From: Pseudoalteromonas sp. XMcav2-N
GTDB taxonomy: Bacteria > Pseudomonadota > Gammaproteobacteria > Enterobacterales > Alteromonadaceae
DNA: 64,000 nucleotides
Assembly (NCBI RefSeq): GCF_024124545.1
Contig: NZ_JAMXSF010000004.1
Coordinates: 301,199 to 365,198 of the forward strand
Reading direction: 5' to 3'
A program made the position numbers and the translations under genes. Positions 38,360 through 50,076 of the stretch are shown piece after piece. The notes under the pieces are model-generated. The model had not been told where the DNA came from. It was given only the letters and a program-made list of their open reading frames with translations, and made no database searches. Position 1 is the first letter of the stretch; every line of letters starts with the position of its first letter.

Positions 38360-39133
38360 ATGACAAGACTACTGCAGCACACTGTGTCTCCTCAGCTAAA
38401 AGCAACGCTGAGCTATTATGCGCCAGGCAGCATGATGCCTGCACATCGACATGATCATGCACAGTTATCCGTGCTGCTCAGTGGTGGTTTGCGTGAGCAA
38501 ACTGAGCAGTCGGCTTTCGATATAGCAACGCCGGGATTATGTTTTAAGCCGCAGCATATTTTGCACAGCGATCAATACGGTGCTCAGGGTACGCTGATCT
38601 TCTCGTTTTCCTTGTCACCTGAGCTGCTTACCCGGTTTGATAAATTAACTTCACCTCGATATCAGTGGCAGTCTCGGCTGACGGCAGGCCCCCGGGCAGG
38701 GCAGGCTTCTTATTTACAGGCGTTGTATCATGGTCAGTTAGATACGTTGCACGACCTTTTCTGGGACACACTGAGTGAATGTGGTATCCCTCAACATACC
38801 GTCAGAGAGCGGCAGCGACCCGACTGGCTGGTGCGAGCTAAAAAGTTGCTGGAAGAGGCTGAACAGCCAGTGTCACTTAGCGAACTGGCAACACAGCAAG
38901 GGATCCATCCGGTGTACTTTTCCCGTGCATTTAAAAAGTACTTTCATATTTCTGCCAGTGCATATCAACAACAGCTGCAGCTGAGTAAAGCACTGCGCTC
39001 GATGACTCAAGGTCTGCCCCTGAGCGATAGCGCATTTCATGCCGGTTTTTCCGATCAGAGTCATATGAGCAGAGCTATGACGAGCAGGTTAGGTCTGTCA
39101 CCCGGTAAACTTCAAAAGCTGTTTCAGAGCTAA
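38360..39133 (+). CDS. AraC-family transcriptional regulator
   Basis: 257 residues: an N-terminal cupin-like sensor half (about 15-90; HRHDHAQLSVLLSGGLRE) and a C-terminal double HTH (about 150-255; SLSELATQQGIHPVYFSRAF and DSAFHAGFSDQSHMSRAM). AAGGAG precedes the ATG. It lies immediately upstream of a secreted serine hydrolase gene, its most likely target, with which it shares orientation. Confidence 0.88.
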   Translation: MTRLLQHTVSPQLKATLSYYAPGSMMPAHRHDHAQLSVLLSGGLREQTEQSAFDIATPGLCFKPQHILHSDQYGAQGTLIFSFSLSPELLTRFDKLTSPRYQWQSRLTAGPRAGQASYLQALYHGQLDTLHDLFWDTLSECGIPQHTVRERQRPDWLVRAKKLLEEAEQPVSLSELATQQGIHPVYFSRAFKKYFHISASAYQQQLQLSKALRSMTQGLPLSDSAFHAGFSDQSHMSRAMTSRLGLSPGKLQKLFQS

Positions 39134-39211
39134 GCAGGTTAAATCTGTTCAATACAGTGCTAAATCAGCAAGCTAGGATATGCACACAACAATAACCATC
39201 CGGAAATCATT

Positions 39212-40720
39212 ATGAAATTACACGCACTACTTACTTTGGCTTGTGCACTGACGCTGAATCCTCTCTCTGCATTGGCAGCCACACCGCAACAGGCTGCAGA
39301 TTATATTGCCGATTATATCGAGCGTACACCGGAGCTTGGACCGGGATTTGGTATGGTGGTGGTTAATCAGGATAAGGTACTGCTCAATAAAGTATGGGGG
39401 AAGCGCAGGGCAGGTACCAATTTGCCTGTCACGCCACAGACACCGCTTTACATTGCTTCTCAGACAAAAGCCTATATGGGGCTGGTTGCCGCTCACCTGC
39501 ATCGTCAAAAGGTGCTTGATCTGTACGCACCTCTTAGTCAGTTTTGGCCTGCCAACAGTTTTCCCGAAGGTGTAGATGCCAAACAGTGGCGTTTAATTGA
39601 TTTGCTCTCTCACCAGGTACCTGTCAGTGCGGATTTTGTAACTGAAATGGAGGCCTATATGACGGAAGTGGCGGTCGATGACTATCCGTGGCTTATCAAA
39701 CAGTATGGCAAAAAACGCGATGACGGATTTGAGTATGACAACCTTGGGTACAATATTTACGGGGCAATCTTACAACAGGTAACTGGTCGCAGCTGGCAGG
39801 ACTGGCTGGCAAAAGTGCTGTTTAAGCCATTTAATATGCCACACAGTTCAGCCCGTACATCAGACTTTGCGACTGACGAGGTTGCCTGGAATCATATCTG
39901 GCAGGGAAGTGAAGCAGGGTGGAAACCGGTACCGCCTAAAACTGATGCAATGATGCACTCTGCAGGTGGGATAGTCACTTCTACCTCAGACATAGCAAAA
40001 TGGTTGCAACTGAATTTGTCCGCGGGTCAGGGCTATATTTCTGCAGCGGATCTGGCGCTGTCACATCAGCAGGCGGTAGCGCTTGACCCACAAGCGCGCA
40101 ATGTTTACCGGATCCCCTGTCAAGGTTATTCACTTGGATGGAATATCTGCACCTTTAAAGGTTACTCTGTGCTGATCCATGGTGGTGGCTATACCGGCTC
40201 ACGTTCTTTGATGGCCATTGTGCCAGAGCTAAAAATAGGGTTGGCGACTTTTTCGAACTCAGACAATATGACTGGCCGTTATACCATTCAGACGATTAAG
40301 CAGTATTTGTTGTATTTGCTGGATGCACCTGAATATAAAGCCGCTGAGCGGGAAAATCTGAGCACCTATCAGGACAAAGTCGCCAAACTGCTTAATCGAC
40401 GTCAACAACGTCTGAATGATGCCGAGCACGCTGAACACTGGCAGCAGTGGCGTTATACGCCTTCAAAAAAAGAGCTAGCAAACTATGCCGGACACTATCG
40501 CGGCGACAATGCTTACCTCGATCTGACTTTGAAAGTAAACAAGGACCACCTGAGCGGGCACAGTTTTGACTATCGCTTTACGCTCAAGCCAGCTACTCAA
40601 GCTCGGTTTGCGCTCTATGATGTGCCGTTTGCTCAACCTCAGCCTGTCGAATTTAAACTGAATGCGCAAGGGAAACCTGTCAGCCTGGAATGGGCTGGTC
40701 GGGTTTATCAGCGTCAGTAG
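39212..40720 (+). CDS. Secreted serine hydrolase of the beta-lactamase class C / penicillin-binding-protein family
   Basis: A 502-residue protein with a signal peptide ending SALA (about residue 22). The active-site SxxK is SQTK (Ser83, Lys86), YxN is in the DNLGYNIYG region, and the HxG-type box is LIHGGGYTG. A C-terminal extension of about 100 residues has a lipocalin-like look common in this family. It may be a peptidase or esterase rather than an antibiotic-degrading beta-lactamase. It lies 78 bp after the AraC gene. Confidence 0.88.
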   Translation: MKLHALLTLACALTLNPLSALAATPQQAADYIADYIERTPELGPGFGMVVVNQDKVLLNKVWGKRRAGTNLPVTPQTPLYIASQTKAYMGLVAAHLHRQKVLDLYAPLSQFWPANSFPEGVDAKQWRLIDLLSHQVPVSADFVTEMEAYMTEVAVDDYPWLIKQYGKKRDDGFEYDNLGYNIYGAILQQVTGRSWQDWLAKVLFKPFNMPHSSARTSDFATDEVAWNHIWQGSEAGWKPVPPKTDAMMHSAGGIVTSTSDIAKWLQLNLSAGQGYISAADLALSHQQAVALDPQARNVYRIPCQGYSLGWNICTFKGYSVLIHGGGYTGSRSLMAIVPELKIGLATFSNSDNMTGRYTIQTIKQYLLYLLDAPEYKAAERENLSTYQDKVAKLLNRRQQRLNDAEHAEHWQQWRYTPSKKELANYAGHYRGDNAYLDLTLKVNKDHLSGHSFDYRFTLKPATQARFALYDVPFAQPQPVEFKLNAQGKPVSLEWAGRVYQRQ

Positions 40721-40818
40721 TCAAAACGAGCGTGTTGTGGTTCACTGCCACAGTAGTTGACCCAAGTGTGTAATGTGTTAAAACTGACCTTTCGATGACA
40801 TTACACAAGGACGGCGCA

Positions 40819-41331
40819 GTGGCACAACACGGCACACTCTATTATTTATGCGGCAAGATGGGGGCTGGTAAATCCACCCTGTCGCGCCAGCTGGCGCAAG
40901 ACCATCAGGCGGTTGTGTTGTCTGAGGATGACTGGCTGGCAGCGCATTATCCGGGCCAAATCAATACCTTCGATGATTACATCGAGAAATCCCGGCTAAT
41001 CAAACCCTTTATCAAAGCCCATGTACAAAGCCTGTTGCAACTAGGTCTGAATGTGGTGATGGACTTTCCGGCGAACACCCGGCGGCAACGCGCCTGGTTT
41101 GTTGAGTTGAGCGAAGCGGTACAGGCTGAACATCAGCTTTACTATCTGGATGTCAGTGATACACAGTGCCTGGCACAATTGGCCAAACGCCGTATTGAAC
41201 AGCCAGCGCGAGCACAGTTTGATAACGAAGCGGTGTTTTATCAGGTTAGCCAGTATTTTGAAGCACCTGAAGCAAGTGAAAACCTGACTTTAGTGCAGGT
41301 AACGAATGTCAGCGGCTCAGGCGTCCTGTGA
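40819..41331 (+). CDS. P-loop NTPase, zeta-toxin/kinase-like (AAA_33 type)
   Basis: 170 residues from the GTG at 40819, chosen because AAGGA lies seven bases upstream and the fold begins directly afterwards ([16 protein letters not shown]). An in-frame ATG at 40795 has no ribosome site. Walker A is GKMGAGKST; later features ([24 protein letters not shown]) match small kinase-like ATPases of the AAA_33 family. There is no adjacent antitoxin-like gene, so a toxin role is not supported. Its 3' end overlaps the convergent sensor-kinase gene by 15 bp. Confidence 0.8.
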   Translation: MAQHGTLYYLCGKMGAGKSTLSRQLAQDHQAVVLSEDDWLAAHYPGQINTFDDYIEKSRLIKPFIKAHVQSLLQLGLNVVMDFPANTRRQRAWFVELSEAVQAEHQLYYLDVSDTQCLAQLAKRRIEQPARAQFDNEAVFYQVSQYFEAPEASENLTLVQVTNVSGSGVL

Positions 41332-44300
41332 GGATGAAAGCTGCGACAAAGTTTCACCTGCACCATCAAAATCAAAATCCTCAATCTGGGTAAACAGTTG
41401 CTCTGCCAATGCTTGCTGGGAGGTCCCGCTGAGCGCCTCGAGCAGCGTTTCAGCCCGGTCGCTGGCATCCATATCAGAATCACTGATCATGCCTTTGAGC
41501 TCCGCGAGTAAGGCCGCAATATCAATATCCTGATGTGCGTTTGCTGGGAGACTTGTTTCGTTGCTGTGTTCACGGGCTTGCAGCTCATTCAATGACAGCT
41601 TAAGTGCATCAATAAGTGCCGTCAGGCTGATCAATAGCTCATCCAATACGGGTTGTACAGGTGCATTGTTAGCACAGGCGGTTTCTAATTCAGCGGCCAG
41701 CTGCGCCACCTGGACTGCCCCAACATTACCAGCGCTGCCTTTGAGCGTATGGGCACACCGCATCGGTCCCTGTGGATCAACATCTGTCTGTGCTTGCGCG
41801 TCGGTGAAGGCGTGTGCGAATTGCGCCTGTTTGTCACAAAAACGCATCAGCAACTTTTTGTACAGGGCTGTGTCGCCTTCACTGATGGCCAGTCCTGCCT
41901 GGGTATCCAGCCCGGTAATCGCCGGTAAGTTCCCGAGTTCATCTGGTGTTACTGAAGGCAGACGTTCGCTGGTGGAGGATATATTTGCTGGCTGGGCCGG
42001 GGTTATCCAGCGGGCCAGCGTGGCAAACATTTTGCGTGGGTTCAGGGGTTTTTCAATGATGTCGTTCATGCCGCATTCCAGCGCTTTTTGACGATTATCC
42101 AGCATCACACTGGCGGTCATGGCGATTACCGGGAGGTCCTGCCATCTGGGGTGCTGGCGGATGGCTTCGGTTGCACTGTAGCCGTCCATTACCGGCATCT
42201 GGCAGTCCATGAGCACACCATCGTAGTCACGCTGGTGCAGCATTTCCAGCGCCTGTTGGCCATGCTCAGCTACATCAACCTCAATGCCATTTTTTTCTAA
42301 TAAGGCAATGGCCAGCTCCTGATTAAGGTCGTTATCTTCAACCAACAGTAAATGTGCGCCCGCGACAGAGTTGGGGTGTTCGTCGGCACTCGTATCGTGT
42401 TGCTCGCAGGTGCTTGGATCGCCAAACAGGCTAAGCAGACAGGCGGCAAGTGGCTTGGGGAAAACCGGCTTTGACAGGGTATAACTGACCTCGCTTTGTG
42501 TCATATCCCCGCCATGATTTAACAGGATGACGGGGAGTTTTGCGCGCAGTGAGTCGGGTAAGATATCCAGACTACGACTGTCCGCCAGAATACACTGGGC
42601 ACTTATGATGATTGATGCATCAGGGACAAAGGTGTCCCGGCTGACGGCCTCCGCGCTGATCCCAAAAACATGCAGGTAGCGTTTAAGTGTGGTTGCAGCG
42701 TACTGATTGTCATCCAGGATCACTGCGTGCTGCACGGACAACTCAGGTAAACGGGTATCGCCGTTGTCACACAATTTCACGACGATATCAAAAGCAAAGG
42801 TACTGCCTTCACCGGCAATACTCTGGCAGCTGATCTGGCCACCCATCAGTTCCACCAGCTTTTTACAAATCGCCAGCCCCAGACCCGTTCCCCCGTATTT
42901 ACGCGTCGTTGAGGTATCCGCCTGGCTAAAGGATTTAAAGAGTTTCTGCTGCTGTTCATCGGTCATGCCAATGCCGGTATCTATGACCGCAAATGCCAGT
43001 GTGAGGGTATCTTTGTCGCCTGCCTGGGGCGACACATCTATGATCACATCACCGCCTTTATCGGTGAACTTAATCGCATTACTGCCTAAGTTTAATAATA
43101 TCTGTGAGATCCGCAGCGGATCGCCTACCAGACGTGCCGGGATCCCGGGATCCAGCATCACACAAAGCTCAATGTCCTTTTCCCGTGCTTTGATGGCCAA
43201 AAGGTCTATGCTCTGAGTCAGGGTTTCTTCCAGATCAAACTCGATGGCTTCAATATCGAGCCGGCCCGCTTCAATTTTAGAAAAATCGAGAATGTCGTTG
43301 ATGATCCCAAGGAGCGACTCGGCACTGCGATTGATTTTCTCCACATAATTGCGCTGCTGACGATCCAAAGCGGTTTGCAGGGCCAGGTAACTCATGCCTA
43401 TGATGGCGTTCATGGGCGTGCGAATTTCATGGGACATATTGGATAAAAAGTCGGACTTGGCCTGGGTGGCGCTTTCGGCTTTATCTTTGGCTTTTTGCAG
43501 CGCCACTTGCAGCGCTTTGGCGTCGCTGATATCCATATGAATACCAAACACTTCCTTACCACCCGGACCATGTTTGGCGACCACACTGCGACCAATACTG
43601 AGGATCCACTTCCAGCTGCCATCGGCACATTTCATGCGCATTTCATGGCGAAAGGTGTCGCTGTCGCCGCGCGCATGGGCCAGTAATGCGTCTTCGGTGG
43701 TGCTGAGGTCGTCCGGGTGAATGAGCTGGTGCCAGCGTGCAATGCTGGGACCGTACAACTGTTCCAGCTCATCGCACTGGTAGCCCAGCATTTCTGACCA
43801 GACATCGTTAGTGATCAGCTGTCCACTACTGATATCCCATTCCCAGGTGCCGGCATTGGCACCTGACATTGCCAGCTCCAGCCGCTGTTCAGCTTCTTTG
43901 AGTTCGCCATAGGACAGGGAATTGGCCAGAGCCACAGCGAGGTGATTGGCAACGACACGTAATATTGCGCGCTGTGCCCGGGTCAGCGCGTGCTCATGGT
44001 TAAATTGCAGGGTAAACACGCCCAGTACTTCGCCATCGACTATCAGCGGAGCACAAAATACAGTTTGTGTGGCAGTGCCATGAAGGTTGTCAGCGGCATC
44101 TAACGCCAGTTTTTGCCAGTCTTGCGGGCTGGCAGCATAAACCTGAATGGCTTCTCTGACACAATACACATCGGCGCCCCGGCTGGTGTTCAGTTTGCTT
44201 ATTAGCGCTGAAAACGGCTCTTCATCCTGCACGGCGTATATATAGTCTATGTACTGCTGATCTTGCTGATAAATGCCCACCGCACAAAACTCACAGGGCA

Positions 44301-46869
44301 GGGTTTGCTTGAGGTGCTGATAAATGGTTTCGCAAATAACTTTCATGTCGTAGGTTGCCGCCACTTCTTTACCCACTTCGCCTAACACCACCAGATCCTG
44401 AGTGCGTTGTGCGACCTTTTGCTCCAGCTTCAAGCTGGCCAGGCGCAGCCTGCGCTCCCTGATATGCACTATGGTCACTATCGAGATGATGAGCGCAGCA
44501 GGTAGCAGCACTTTAAACCACAGGGTTTCATACCAGGCGGGCAGAGAAATGACTGGTAAGCCAATGGGCGTATCATTCCAGACACCATGATTATTGCTCC
44601 CCACAACCTGCAGTACATATTCGCCAGGCTCAAGTGAGCGGTAACTGGCACGGGGGGTATCTGTGATTGTGCTCCACTGTGCATCGTGCCCCAGCAACTT
44701 ATAGCGATAGCGGTTATCTTCTGTGGCATGGTAATCGAGCGCGGCAAAGTAGACGGTCAGGTTTCTGTCCCTATGTGTAAACTCAATACCACTATCGAGT
44801 TTGTTAATTCGCTCCCCATCGCGCTCAGCATGGGTAAAAACCAGTTGCGGCGGGGAAATATTGACGTAGACCGTGAGTGGATTAAACCCGGTGATGCCAT
44901 CTATGCTGCCAAACAGGATCTGTTCATCATAGGTGACAAACGAGCGCGCCAGAAAGTGGTTGTTGCCCAGTCCGTCATGGGTTGTGAACTGATGAAAGAT
45001 CCCACTGAGCGGATCAAGTTGAAAGACGCCGCCAGAGGTTGCCAGCCACAATAATCCCAGTTCATCGGCGACAATGGATTTCACCGCGAAATTGGCTTGT
45101 GATGTGGTGTTACTAAAACGCTTAAACTGCCCACCATCCAGTGTATAACGGGTTATTCCATTATTGCTGGCAAACCAGAGGTAACGACCACTCTGAATGC
45201 CCTGATTAATGTGACGGCCATCCAGACTGGTGGGAGTATTATCGGGCAGGTAGTGATGTGTTTGCGTTAAGTCCGGGCTGAGGCGAAACAGGCCATCCCC
45301 ATCGCTGCCTATCCAGACTTGATCATCACTGTCGAACAGCACAAAAGTCGGATCCGTATTGGGCAGGAAGTATTGTACTTCGCCGCTTGGTGGGTGCCAG
45401 CGTGTGACTCTGCGTTCACCAGCTATGATCAGCCACAACCACCCCTGAGCATCAAAATTGATATAATCGACGGGTGAGCCCTCTCGCACTCCGGCTGGCA
45501 TAAAGGGAGTTAAAGTGCGATTAAGTTCATCGACCATAAACAGACCAAAGTTGGTGCCTGCATACAGCTGACCTTCACCATCCCGGTTGAGGTGGTGGAC
45601 TCTGAGGCGATAGTCGCCGGTTAGCTCCTCGGGTGAAGCGAACGGGGTAAATTGCCCGTGACCATCAAAATGCACTAAGCCACGACCGGTACCCAGCCAA
45701 ACACCGCCTTCAATGGCCTGAGCCATACTGAGTACTTGATTGAATAGCCCGGAGAGCTGCTGGCCTGCCAAAAAGTGATGCCAGGCTTTAAAGGCGGGTG
45801 GATGAGGAAACACTTTTATGACGCCGGAATAGCGCGTTGCGGCCCACATCAGTCCGGTCTGATCAATTAACACCTGGCGAACATCACGGTTTTGCAGTAA
45901 TGCCAGTTTGCCGTCCTGTGCTGTGGGTATAAATTTCTCCTGTAATGGAGAAAAGCGGTAGATACCGGCAAAGGTCGACAGCAGAATATCGCCCTGATGG
46001 TGCAGCAGGCTGGATACACTGGGCAGGCTGTGATCATGGAGCTGATAGGTATGAAAACGTTCAGTAGCCGGGTCAAAACGGCCAAAGCTGGTACGGGTGG
46101 CCACCCAGAGTCGGCCATCGGCTGCAACGGAGACTTGCCGGACTTCCGGATGATCCAGCGACTGCGGGGCAACCTTAAATGCGCTGAACTGGCCAGTTTG
46201 GCGGTCAAGTCGGTAAAGCCCGTCTGAGGTTGCACACCAGATAGCACCATCCTGCGCTTCGGCAATACTCCACACCCGGTTGTTGCCCAGACTCGTTGGG
46301 TTGTCCGGGTCATGGACAAAACGCTCAAACCCGCTGCCATCTGTGTTGAGGCGATTGAGTCCACCGCCATTGGTGCCAACCCACAGGCTGCCATCCTGAC
46401 TTTCGAACAGGGCCTGCACTTTGTCCGCCCCCAGAGACTGCGGGTTGTTGGGGTCATGGCGAAAATGCTTAAACCCTTGCTGTGCGCCTAAAAACAGATT
46501 CAGGCCACCGCCCCAGGTACCGGCCCATAAACGGCCACGGCTATCAAACAGTAACACACTGACACTGTCTGCAGACAGTGAGCTGGGGTCGTCCGGGATA
46601 TGTTTAAAATTACTGAACTGATAGCCATCGTAGCGCTTAATGCCATCGGCGCTGCCAAACCACATAAACCCTTGCTGATCTTTGCTCACGGCGTAGATCT
46701 GCGGCGTATTCAAGCCGTTATAGGTGGCGATATTTTCAATCTTGAGGGTGGTAGCCAGCACTTTTTGTGCGAATAAAGCACATAAGAGCCATTTCACCGC
46801 TAAACTAACAGTGAGTGCTAACCCCCTGCGCGGTGGTCGGGTCGTGCATGAGACAGAAGTGACTGGCAT
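41317..46869 (-). CDS. Giant hybrid sensor histidine kinase with beta-propeller sensor
   Basis: 1850 residues in one protein. An N-terminal signal/anchor is followed by about fourteen regulator-propeller repeats (residues about 45-690; [29 protein letters not shown]), a Y_Y_Y domain (about 700-775), a membrane helix (about 780-802), GAF (about 825-985), PAS (about 990-1105), HisKA with His1147 in SHEIRTP, HATPase (about 1250-1365), a first degenerate receiver, a canonical receiver with Asp1555 in [12 protein letters not shown], and an Hpt domain with His1707 in [10 protein letters not shown]. The propeller should read a periplasmic ligand. No DNA-binding domain is attached, so output must go through another regulator, plausibly the divergent gene at 47025. 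Confidence 0.95.
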   Translation of the reverse strand: MPVTSVSCTTRPPRRGLALTVSLAVKWLLCALFAQKVLATTLKIENIATYNGLNTPQIYAVSKDQQGFMWFGSADGIKRYDGYQFSNFKHIPDDPSSLSADSVSVLLFDSRGRLWAGTWGGGLNLFLGAQQGFKHFRHDPNNPQSLGADKVQALFESQDGSLWVGTNGGGLNRLNTDGSGFERFVHDPDNPTSLGNNRVWSIAEAQDGAIWCATSDGLYRLDRQTGQFSAFKVAPQSLDHPEVRQVSVAADGRLWVATRTSFGRFDPATERFHTYQLHDHSLPSVSSLLHHQGDILLSTFAGIYRFSPLQEKFIPTAQDGKLALLQNRDVRQVLIDQTGLMWAATRYSGVIKVFPHPPAFKAWHHFLAGQQLSGLFNQVLSMAQAIEGGVWLGTGRGLVHFDGHGQFTPFASPEELTGDYRLRVHHLNRDGEGQLYAGTNFGLFMVDELNRTLTPFMPAGVREGSPVDYINFDAQGWLWLIIAGERRVTRWHPPSGEVQYFLPNTDPTFVLFDSDDQVWIGSDGDGLFRLSPDLTQTHHYLPDNTPTSLDGRHINQGIQSGRYLWFASNNGITRYTLDGGQFKRFSNTTSQANFAVKSIVADELGLLWLATSGGVFQLDPLSGIFHQFTTHDGLGNNHFLARSFVTYDEQILFGSIDGITGFNPLTVYVNISPPQLVFTHAERDGERINKLDSGIEFTHRDRNLTVYFAALDYHATEDNRYRYKLLGHDAQWSTITDTPRASYRSLEPGEYVLQVVGSNNHGVWNDTPIGLPVISLPAWYETLWFKVLLPAALIISIVTIVHIRERRLRLASLKLEQKVAQRTQDLVVLGEVGKEVAATYDMKVICETIYQHLKQTLPCEFCAVGIYQQDQQYIDYIYAVQDEEPFSALISKLNTSRGADVYCVREAIQVYAASPQDWQKLALDAADNLHGTATQTVFCAPLIVDGEVLGVFTLQFNHEHALTRAQRAILRVVANHLAVALANSLSYGELKEAEQRLELAMSGANAGTWEWDISSGQLITNDVWSEMLGYQCDELEQLYGPSIARWHQLIHPDDLSTTEDALLAHARGDSDTFRHEMRMKCADGSWKWILSIGRSVVAKHGPGGKEVFGIHMDISDAKALQVALQKAKDKAESATQAKSDFLSNMSHEIRTPMNAIIGMSYLALQTALDRQQRNYVEKINRSAESLLGIINDILDFSKIEAGRLDIEAIEFDLEETLTQSIDLLAIKAREKDIELCVMLDPGIPARLVGDPLRISQILLNLGSNAIKFTDKGGDVIIDVSPQAGDKDTLTLAFAVIDTGIGMTDEQQQKLFKSFSQADTSTTRKYGGTGLGLAICKKLVELMGGQISCQSIAGEGSTFAFDIVVKLCDNGDTRLPELSVQHAVILDDNQYAATTLKRYLHVFGISAEAVSRDTFVPDASIIISAQCILADSRSLDILPDSLRAKLPVILLNHGGDMTQSEVSYTLSKPVFPKPLAACLLSLFGDPSTCEQHDTSADEHPNSVAGAHLLLVEDNDLNQELAIALLEKNGIEVDVAEHGQQALEMLHQRDYDGVLMDCQMPVMDGYSATEAIRQHPRWQDLPVIAMTASVMLDNRQKALECGMNDIIEKPLNPRKMFATLARWITPAQPANISSTSERLPSVTPDELGNLPAITGLDTQAGLAISEGDTALYKKLLMRFCDKQAQFAHAFTDAQAQTDVDPQGPMRCAHTLKGSAGNVGAVQVAQLAAELETACANNAPVQPVLDELLISLTALIDALKLSLNELQAREHSNETSLPANAHQDIDIAALLAELKGMISDSDMDASDRAETLLEALSGTSQQALAEQLFTQIEDFDFDGAGETLSQLSSSQDA

Positions 46870-47024
46870 AGCGTTGGCCTGTTGGCTGGTCCATTGAGTC
46901 GTTGTACAAATGTTAGACAGATATTAGAAACATGTGCACAATAATAGCAAATAAATTTTCTGACCTTGCAACACCTTAACTGTGCCAAGCCTCATGGTGA
47001 GGTAATGAGCTTTAGGAGAGAAGA

Positions 47025-48554
47025 ATGGATAATGGCAGTGCAGTAACCACTATGACTATCCTGGTTGTTGAGGCGCACGAAACCATTCGTTCTATGGTGG
47101 CCAACATTGTTACGGGCCTTGGGCGAGTCAATGTGCTACAGAGCCCCAATGGTGCAGACGCACTGGATAAGCTGCAATATCAGGATATCCACCTCATAAT
47201 CGCCGACTGGATGTTGCCTAAGCTCGCGGGTATCGACTTGCTGAAAGAAGTCAGAAAAAATCCACGCACGGCAGCGATTCCTTTTGTCATGACTGCTACC
47301 TCCATTCAGCAATCTCAGGTGTTGCAGGCTATCAAATGTGGTGTGTCTGAATATGTGGTCAAACCCTTTTCCAGCAAAATCATGCTGGAGCGCCTGCGCC
47401 GGGCACTCAATAAGCCGGTCAGGCCCTATCATGGAGAAATGAGCGAAGAAGACACCGTTGTAGAGCAGCCCATTCAGGTGCTGGTGGTTGATGATGTGGC
47501 AGACAATATTAAAATCATCGGTGATGTACTGCGTAAAGATTACAAAGTCAAAGCGGCGTTGAGCGGCGCAAAGGCATTGCAGATCTGCGCTGCAGAGCCG
47601 CAACCCGATCTGGTTTTACTGGATATTATGATGCCGGGTATGGATGGGCTGGAGGTCTGCCGCCGCCTTAAAGACGATCCCCACACCCAGCATATTACCG
47701 TGATTTTTCTAACGGCGCTGGAGCAAACTGAGCACGTTGTGCGGGGGCTTGAATTGGGGGCGGTCGACTATATTACCAAGCCGGCCAACCCATCGGTGGT
47801 TAAATCCCGGGTGCGAGCGCACTGCCGTAATATAGAATCGAATCGTCTGATGCGCGCACAGATAGACGCCATGCTGGACAATGCAAGATTGCGAGATGAG
47901 TTTGACAGTCTGACGCAGACCAATCTTGCCAAACCTGTGTCGGATATTCGCAGTTCAACGGCGATGTTGGCCAGGCACATTAAAGACCCGGAGCGTGCCA
48001 GGCGTTATCTTAGCTTTATTCAGCATAGCTGTTTACGGCTTCAGCACGCTATGGACAGTATGTCCGCGTTGGCAAAAATTGAAGCCAATGAGTACCGCCT
48101 CAATCCGGTCACTCACCCTTTGCACAAAGTCATAGAAGCTGTACTGGAAGACTTGGCCCCGTTGGTTGAAGAATCTAATGTTCAGCTGCGTACTGTGGTG
48201 TCTAAGGATTTGATGTTTTTTGGTGAGCCTGCGCTGTGTTACACCTTATTTCATAATCTTATCACCAACGCATTGGAAGCCGTGAATACAAAACCGTTGG
48301 TCACCATCAGTGCGCAACCTGTTGAGCAGCAACTCACGGTGATCATCCAAAACCCTGATCCCGTACCGGACGGTGTCAAAACGCGTTTTTTCGATAAATT
48401 TGTGACTTTTGGTAAGCCTGACAGAGCAGGTGTGGGTACTTACACCGCCAAACTGCTCGCCGAAGCGCAGCAGGGCCAGATAGAATTTAACACCGATGAG
48501 CAAAGAGGTACTGAGGTGACGGTCAGTTTACCTTTAGGAGAAAAAGCAAACTAG
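47025..48554 (+). CDS. Double-receiver protein with degenerate histidine-kinase module
   Basis: 509 residues. First receiver about 10-130 (LIIADWMLPKLAG, acceptor Asp in ADW), second receiver about 150-270 (VLLDIMMPGMDG), then a kinase-like dimerisation helix pair and an ATPase-like domain (HNLITNALEAV as N-box, GTEVTVSLPL at the end). At the position where the phosphorylated His should be, the sequence is NLAKPVSDIRSS, with no His. It is therefore unlikely to autophosphorylate and may act as an allosteric or binding module. AGGAG precedes the ATG. It is divergent from the giant sensor kinase across 155 bp. Confidence 0.88.
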   Translation: MDNGSAVTTMTILVVEAHETIRSMVANIVTGLGRVNVLQSPNGADALDKLQYQDIHLIIADWMLPKLAGIDLLKEVRKNPRTAAIPFVMTATSIQQSQVLQAIKCGVSEYVVKPFSSKIMLERLRRALNKPVRPYHGEMSEEDTVVEQPIQVLVVDDVADNIKIIGDVLRKDYKVKAALSGAKALQICAAEPQPDLVLLDIMMPGMDGLEVCRRLKDDPHTQHITVIFLTALEQTEHVVRGLELGAVDYITKPANPSVVKSRVRAHCRNIESNRLMRAQIDAMLDNARLRDEFDSLTQTNLAKPVSDIRSSTAMLARHIKDPERARRYLSFIQHSCLRLQHAMDSMSALAKIEANEYRLNPVTHPLHKVIEAVLEDLAPLVEESNVQLRTVVSKDLMFFGEPALCYTLFHNLITNALEAVNTKPLVTISAQPVEQQLTVIIQNPDPVPDGVKTRFFDKFVTFGKPDRAGVGTYTAKLLAEAQQGQIEFNTDEQRGTEVTVSLPLGEKAN

Positions 48555-48596
48555 CCTCTTGGGCAGCATCTGTGCCCAAGAGGAAAATGCGCGTGG

Positions 48597-49325
48597 CTAA
48601 TCGCGAAATTGGGTGCGGTAATTCTCGACCCACAGTTTGGTTGCGCCACACACCGCTGCCGGCATCACAATCAGATTAACAATCGGAATGCTGGTTAATA
48701 CCATGACTGCAAACCCAAAACCATAAGACAAGCCCTGATTTGCTTTTAAAGTGTCTTTCATCTGTTTGAAAGAGATTTTGTGGTTATCGAAGGGGTAGTC
48801 GTTGTACTGCACATTGTACATCCAGCAAGAAAACAACACCCAGAGTATCTGGCCGATGAAGGGGAGCATCCACAGCAGGATGAAAAAGCCGATAGCACGC
48901 GGCAGGTAGTAAACCAGCTTGCTCCATTCGCGCCCCAGCATGCGCGGCACATCTTTTACTAAATCGGCGAAGCCATCATCGTTAATTTTTTGTCCGGTCA
49001 GATGTAGTTCGACTTTTTCGGATAACAAGCCATTGAATGGCGCAGCAATAAAGTTGGTGATAACAGTAAACACCATGCTGTAACTGAATAAAATCACTAG
49101 CACGGCAATGGGCCACATTAACCATTCCAGCCAGCTTAGCCAGTCAGGCAGTAATTCATTCAGGTAGGCAAAGCCTTGTGTCAGCCAGTCATATAGGAAA
49201 AACAACGAGCCGCCAAATAGCAACACATTGATAAGCAAAGGAATAAATACAAAGCGTTTAAGTCCTTTTTGGCTCAGTAAGGAAAAGCCCGCGACAAAAT
49301 ACTCCATACCTTTGGTCAGTTGCAT
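48597..49325 (-). CDS. cysZ: Sulfate transporter CysZ
   Basis: A 242-residue inner-membrane protein with four to six hydrophobic segments and the CysZ pattern FVFIPLLINVLLFGGSLFF near the N-terminus and NFIAAPFNGLLSEKVE in the middle. It imports sulfate for cysteine synthesis. In E. coli cysZ is next to zipA-ligA; here the same neighbours lie about 6 kb away, separated by accessory genes and smc. Confidence 0.92.
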   Translation of the reverse strand: MQLTKGMEYFVAGFSLLSQKGLKRFVFIPLLINVLLFGGSLFFLYDWLTQGFAYLNELLPDWLSWLEWLMWPIAVLVILFSYSMVFTVITNFIAAPFNGLLSEKVELHLTGQKINDDGFADLVKDVPRMLGREWSKLVYYLPRAIGFFILLWMLPFIGQILWVLFSCWMYNVQYNDYPFDNHKISFKQMKDTLKANQGLSYGFGFAVMVLTSIPIVNLIVMPAAVCGATKLWVENYRTQFRD

Positions 49326-49579
49326 TGAAATACCTCTGTATTTAAAGTTCTATGCCCATTATAAGGTCAGGTCGATAAAAAAGGGCAGTCTGTTGAGTAA
49401 CAAATTGTGCACGCCTTGCCATCTTATTGTGTTTGCAAAGGTTTCCCGTTAACCCGGTAAAATGGATCTGGTGCACTCTGGGGTTAGGAGAAATAAATTT
49501 ACAGATTATTGCGCTTTGCTGGTTGAAACCGCACTTGCTTGCCTATACATTCAAATTATCGTCCTCGGGGAGTTTGCTC

Positions 49580-49855
49580 ATGCAATCGCGTTTTTGGTTA
49601 TTAGCATTGTGTCTGATGGTGTCACTGACAGTGAACGCCGCCGGCAACAGTGCGTCAGTCAAAACTGCGCAGCTGGTAGAGCTTTTATCTGACCCTGACG
49701 AAGATAAGCTAGACTGCGACTCCGACATCCCAATGCCAGGCTCTGCCAGCCAGGAAAATGTGCAGCCAGCTCGCAATTTCCCGGATAGCGTCCGCTTATA
49801 TCACCCGCTTACTTACTATCATCAGGGGATCAGAGCCCCACCTGTTTCAGCCTAA
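49580..49855 (+). CDS. Small exported protein, unknown function
   Basis: 91 residues from the ATG at 49580, which has GGGGAG eight bases upstream. It has a signal peptide (MQSRFWLLALCLMVSLTVNA) and an acidic mature part (DPDEDKLDCDSD) with one Cys, ending in a proline-containing tail. An in-frame ATG about 150 bp upstream would bury the signal peptide. No family recognised. Confidence 0.55.
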   Translation: MQSRFWLLALCLMVSLTVNAAGNSASVKTAQLVELLSDPDEDKLDCDSDIPMPGSASQENVQPARNFPDSVRLYHPLTYYHQGIRAPPVSA

Positions 49856-50076
49856 TACACGCATTTTTATATTTGAATTTCGCACGCCTGATAGGCAGTG
49901 CCGTGATGTGCTTAATGCCAGCGCTGCTTGTGGCAAGTGGCTGGCAATGACCCATGCGTAAATACCCCTGACCAAGAGAGAGCGCATAAACCCGGCGCGT
50001 TATCGCCGGAGTTGAATTATCTTTGCTTGGCCAGGTGTTTAATCGCATTGGTATATTCCCGAAACAGAGGTGAATA

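Noticed and set aside
39212..40720. Acquired beta-lactamase with its own regulator
   Set aside because: The protein is longer than class C beta-lactamases, with a C-terminal extension, and the neighbour is AraC-type rather than AmpR-type. It fits chromosomal serine hydrolases of unknown substrate better.
40819..41331. Toxin of a toxin-antitoxin pair (zeta-like kinase)
   Set aside because: There is no antitoxin-like neighbour; stand-alone AAA_33 ATPases of this size are common and not toxins.
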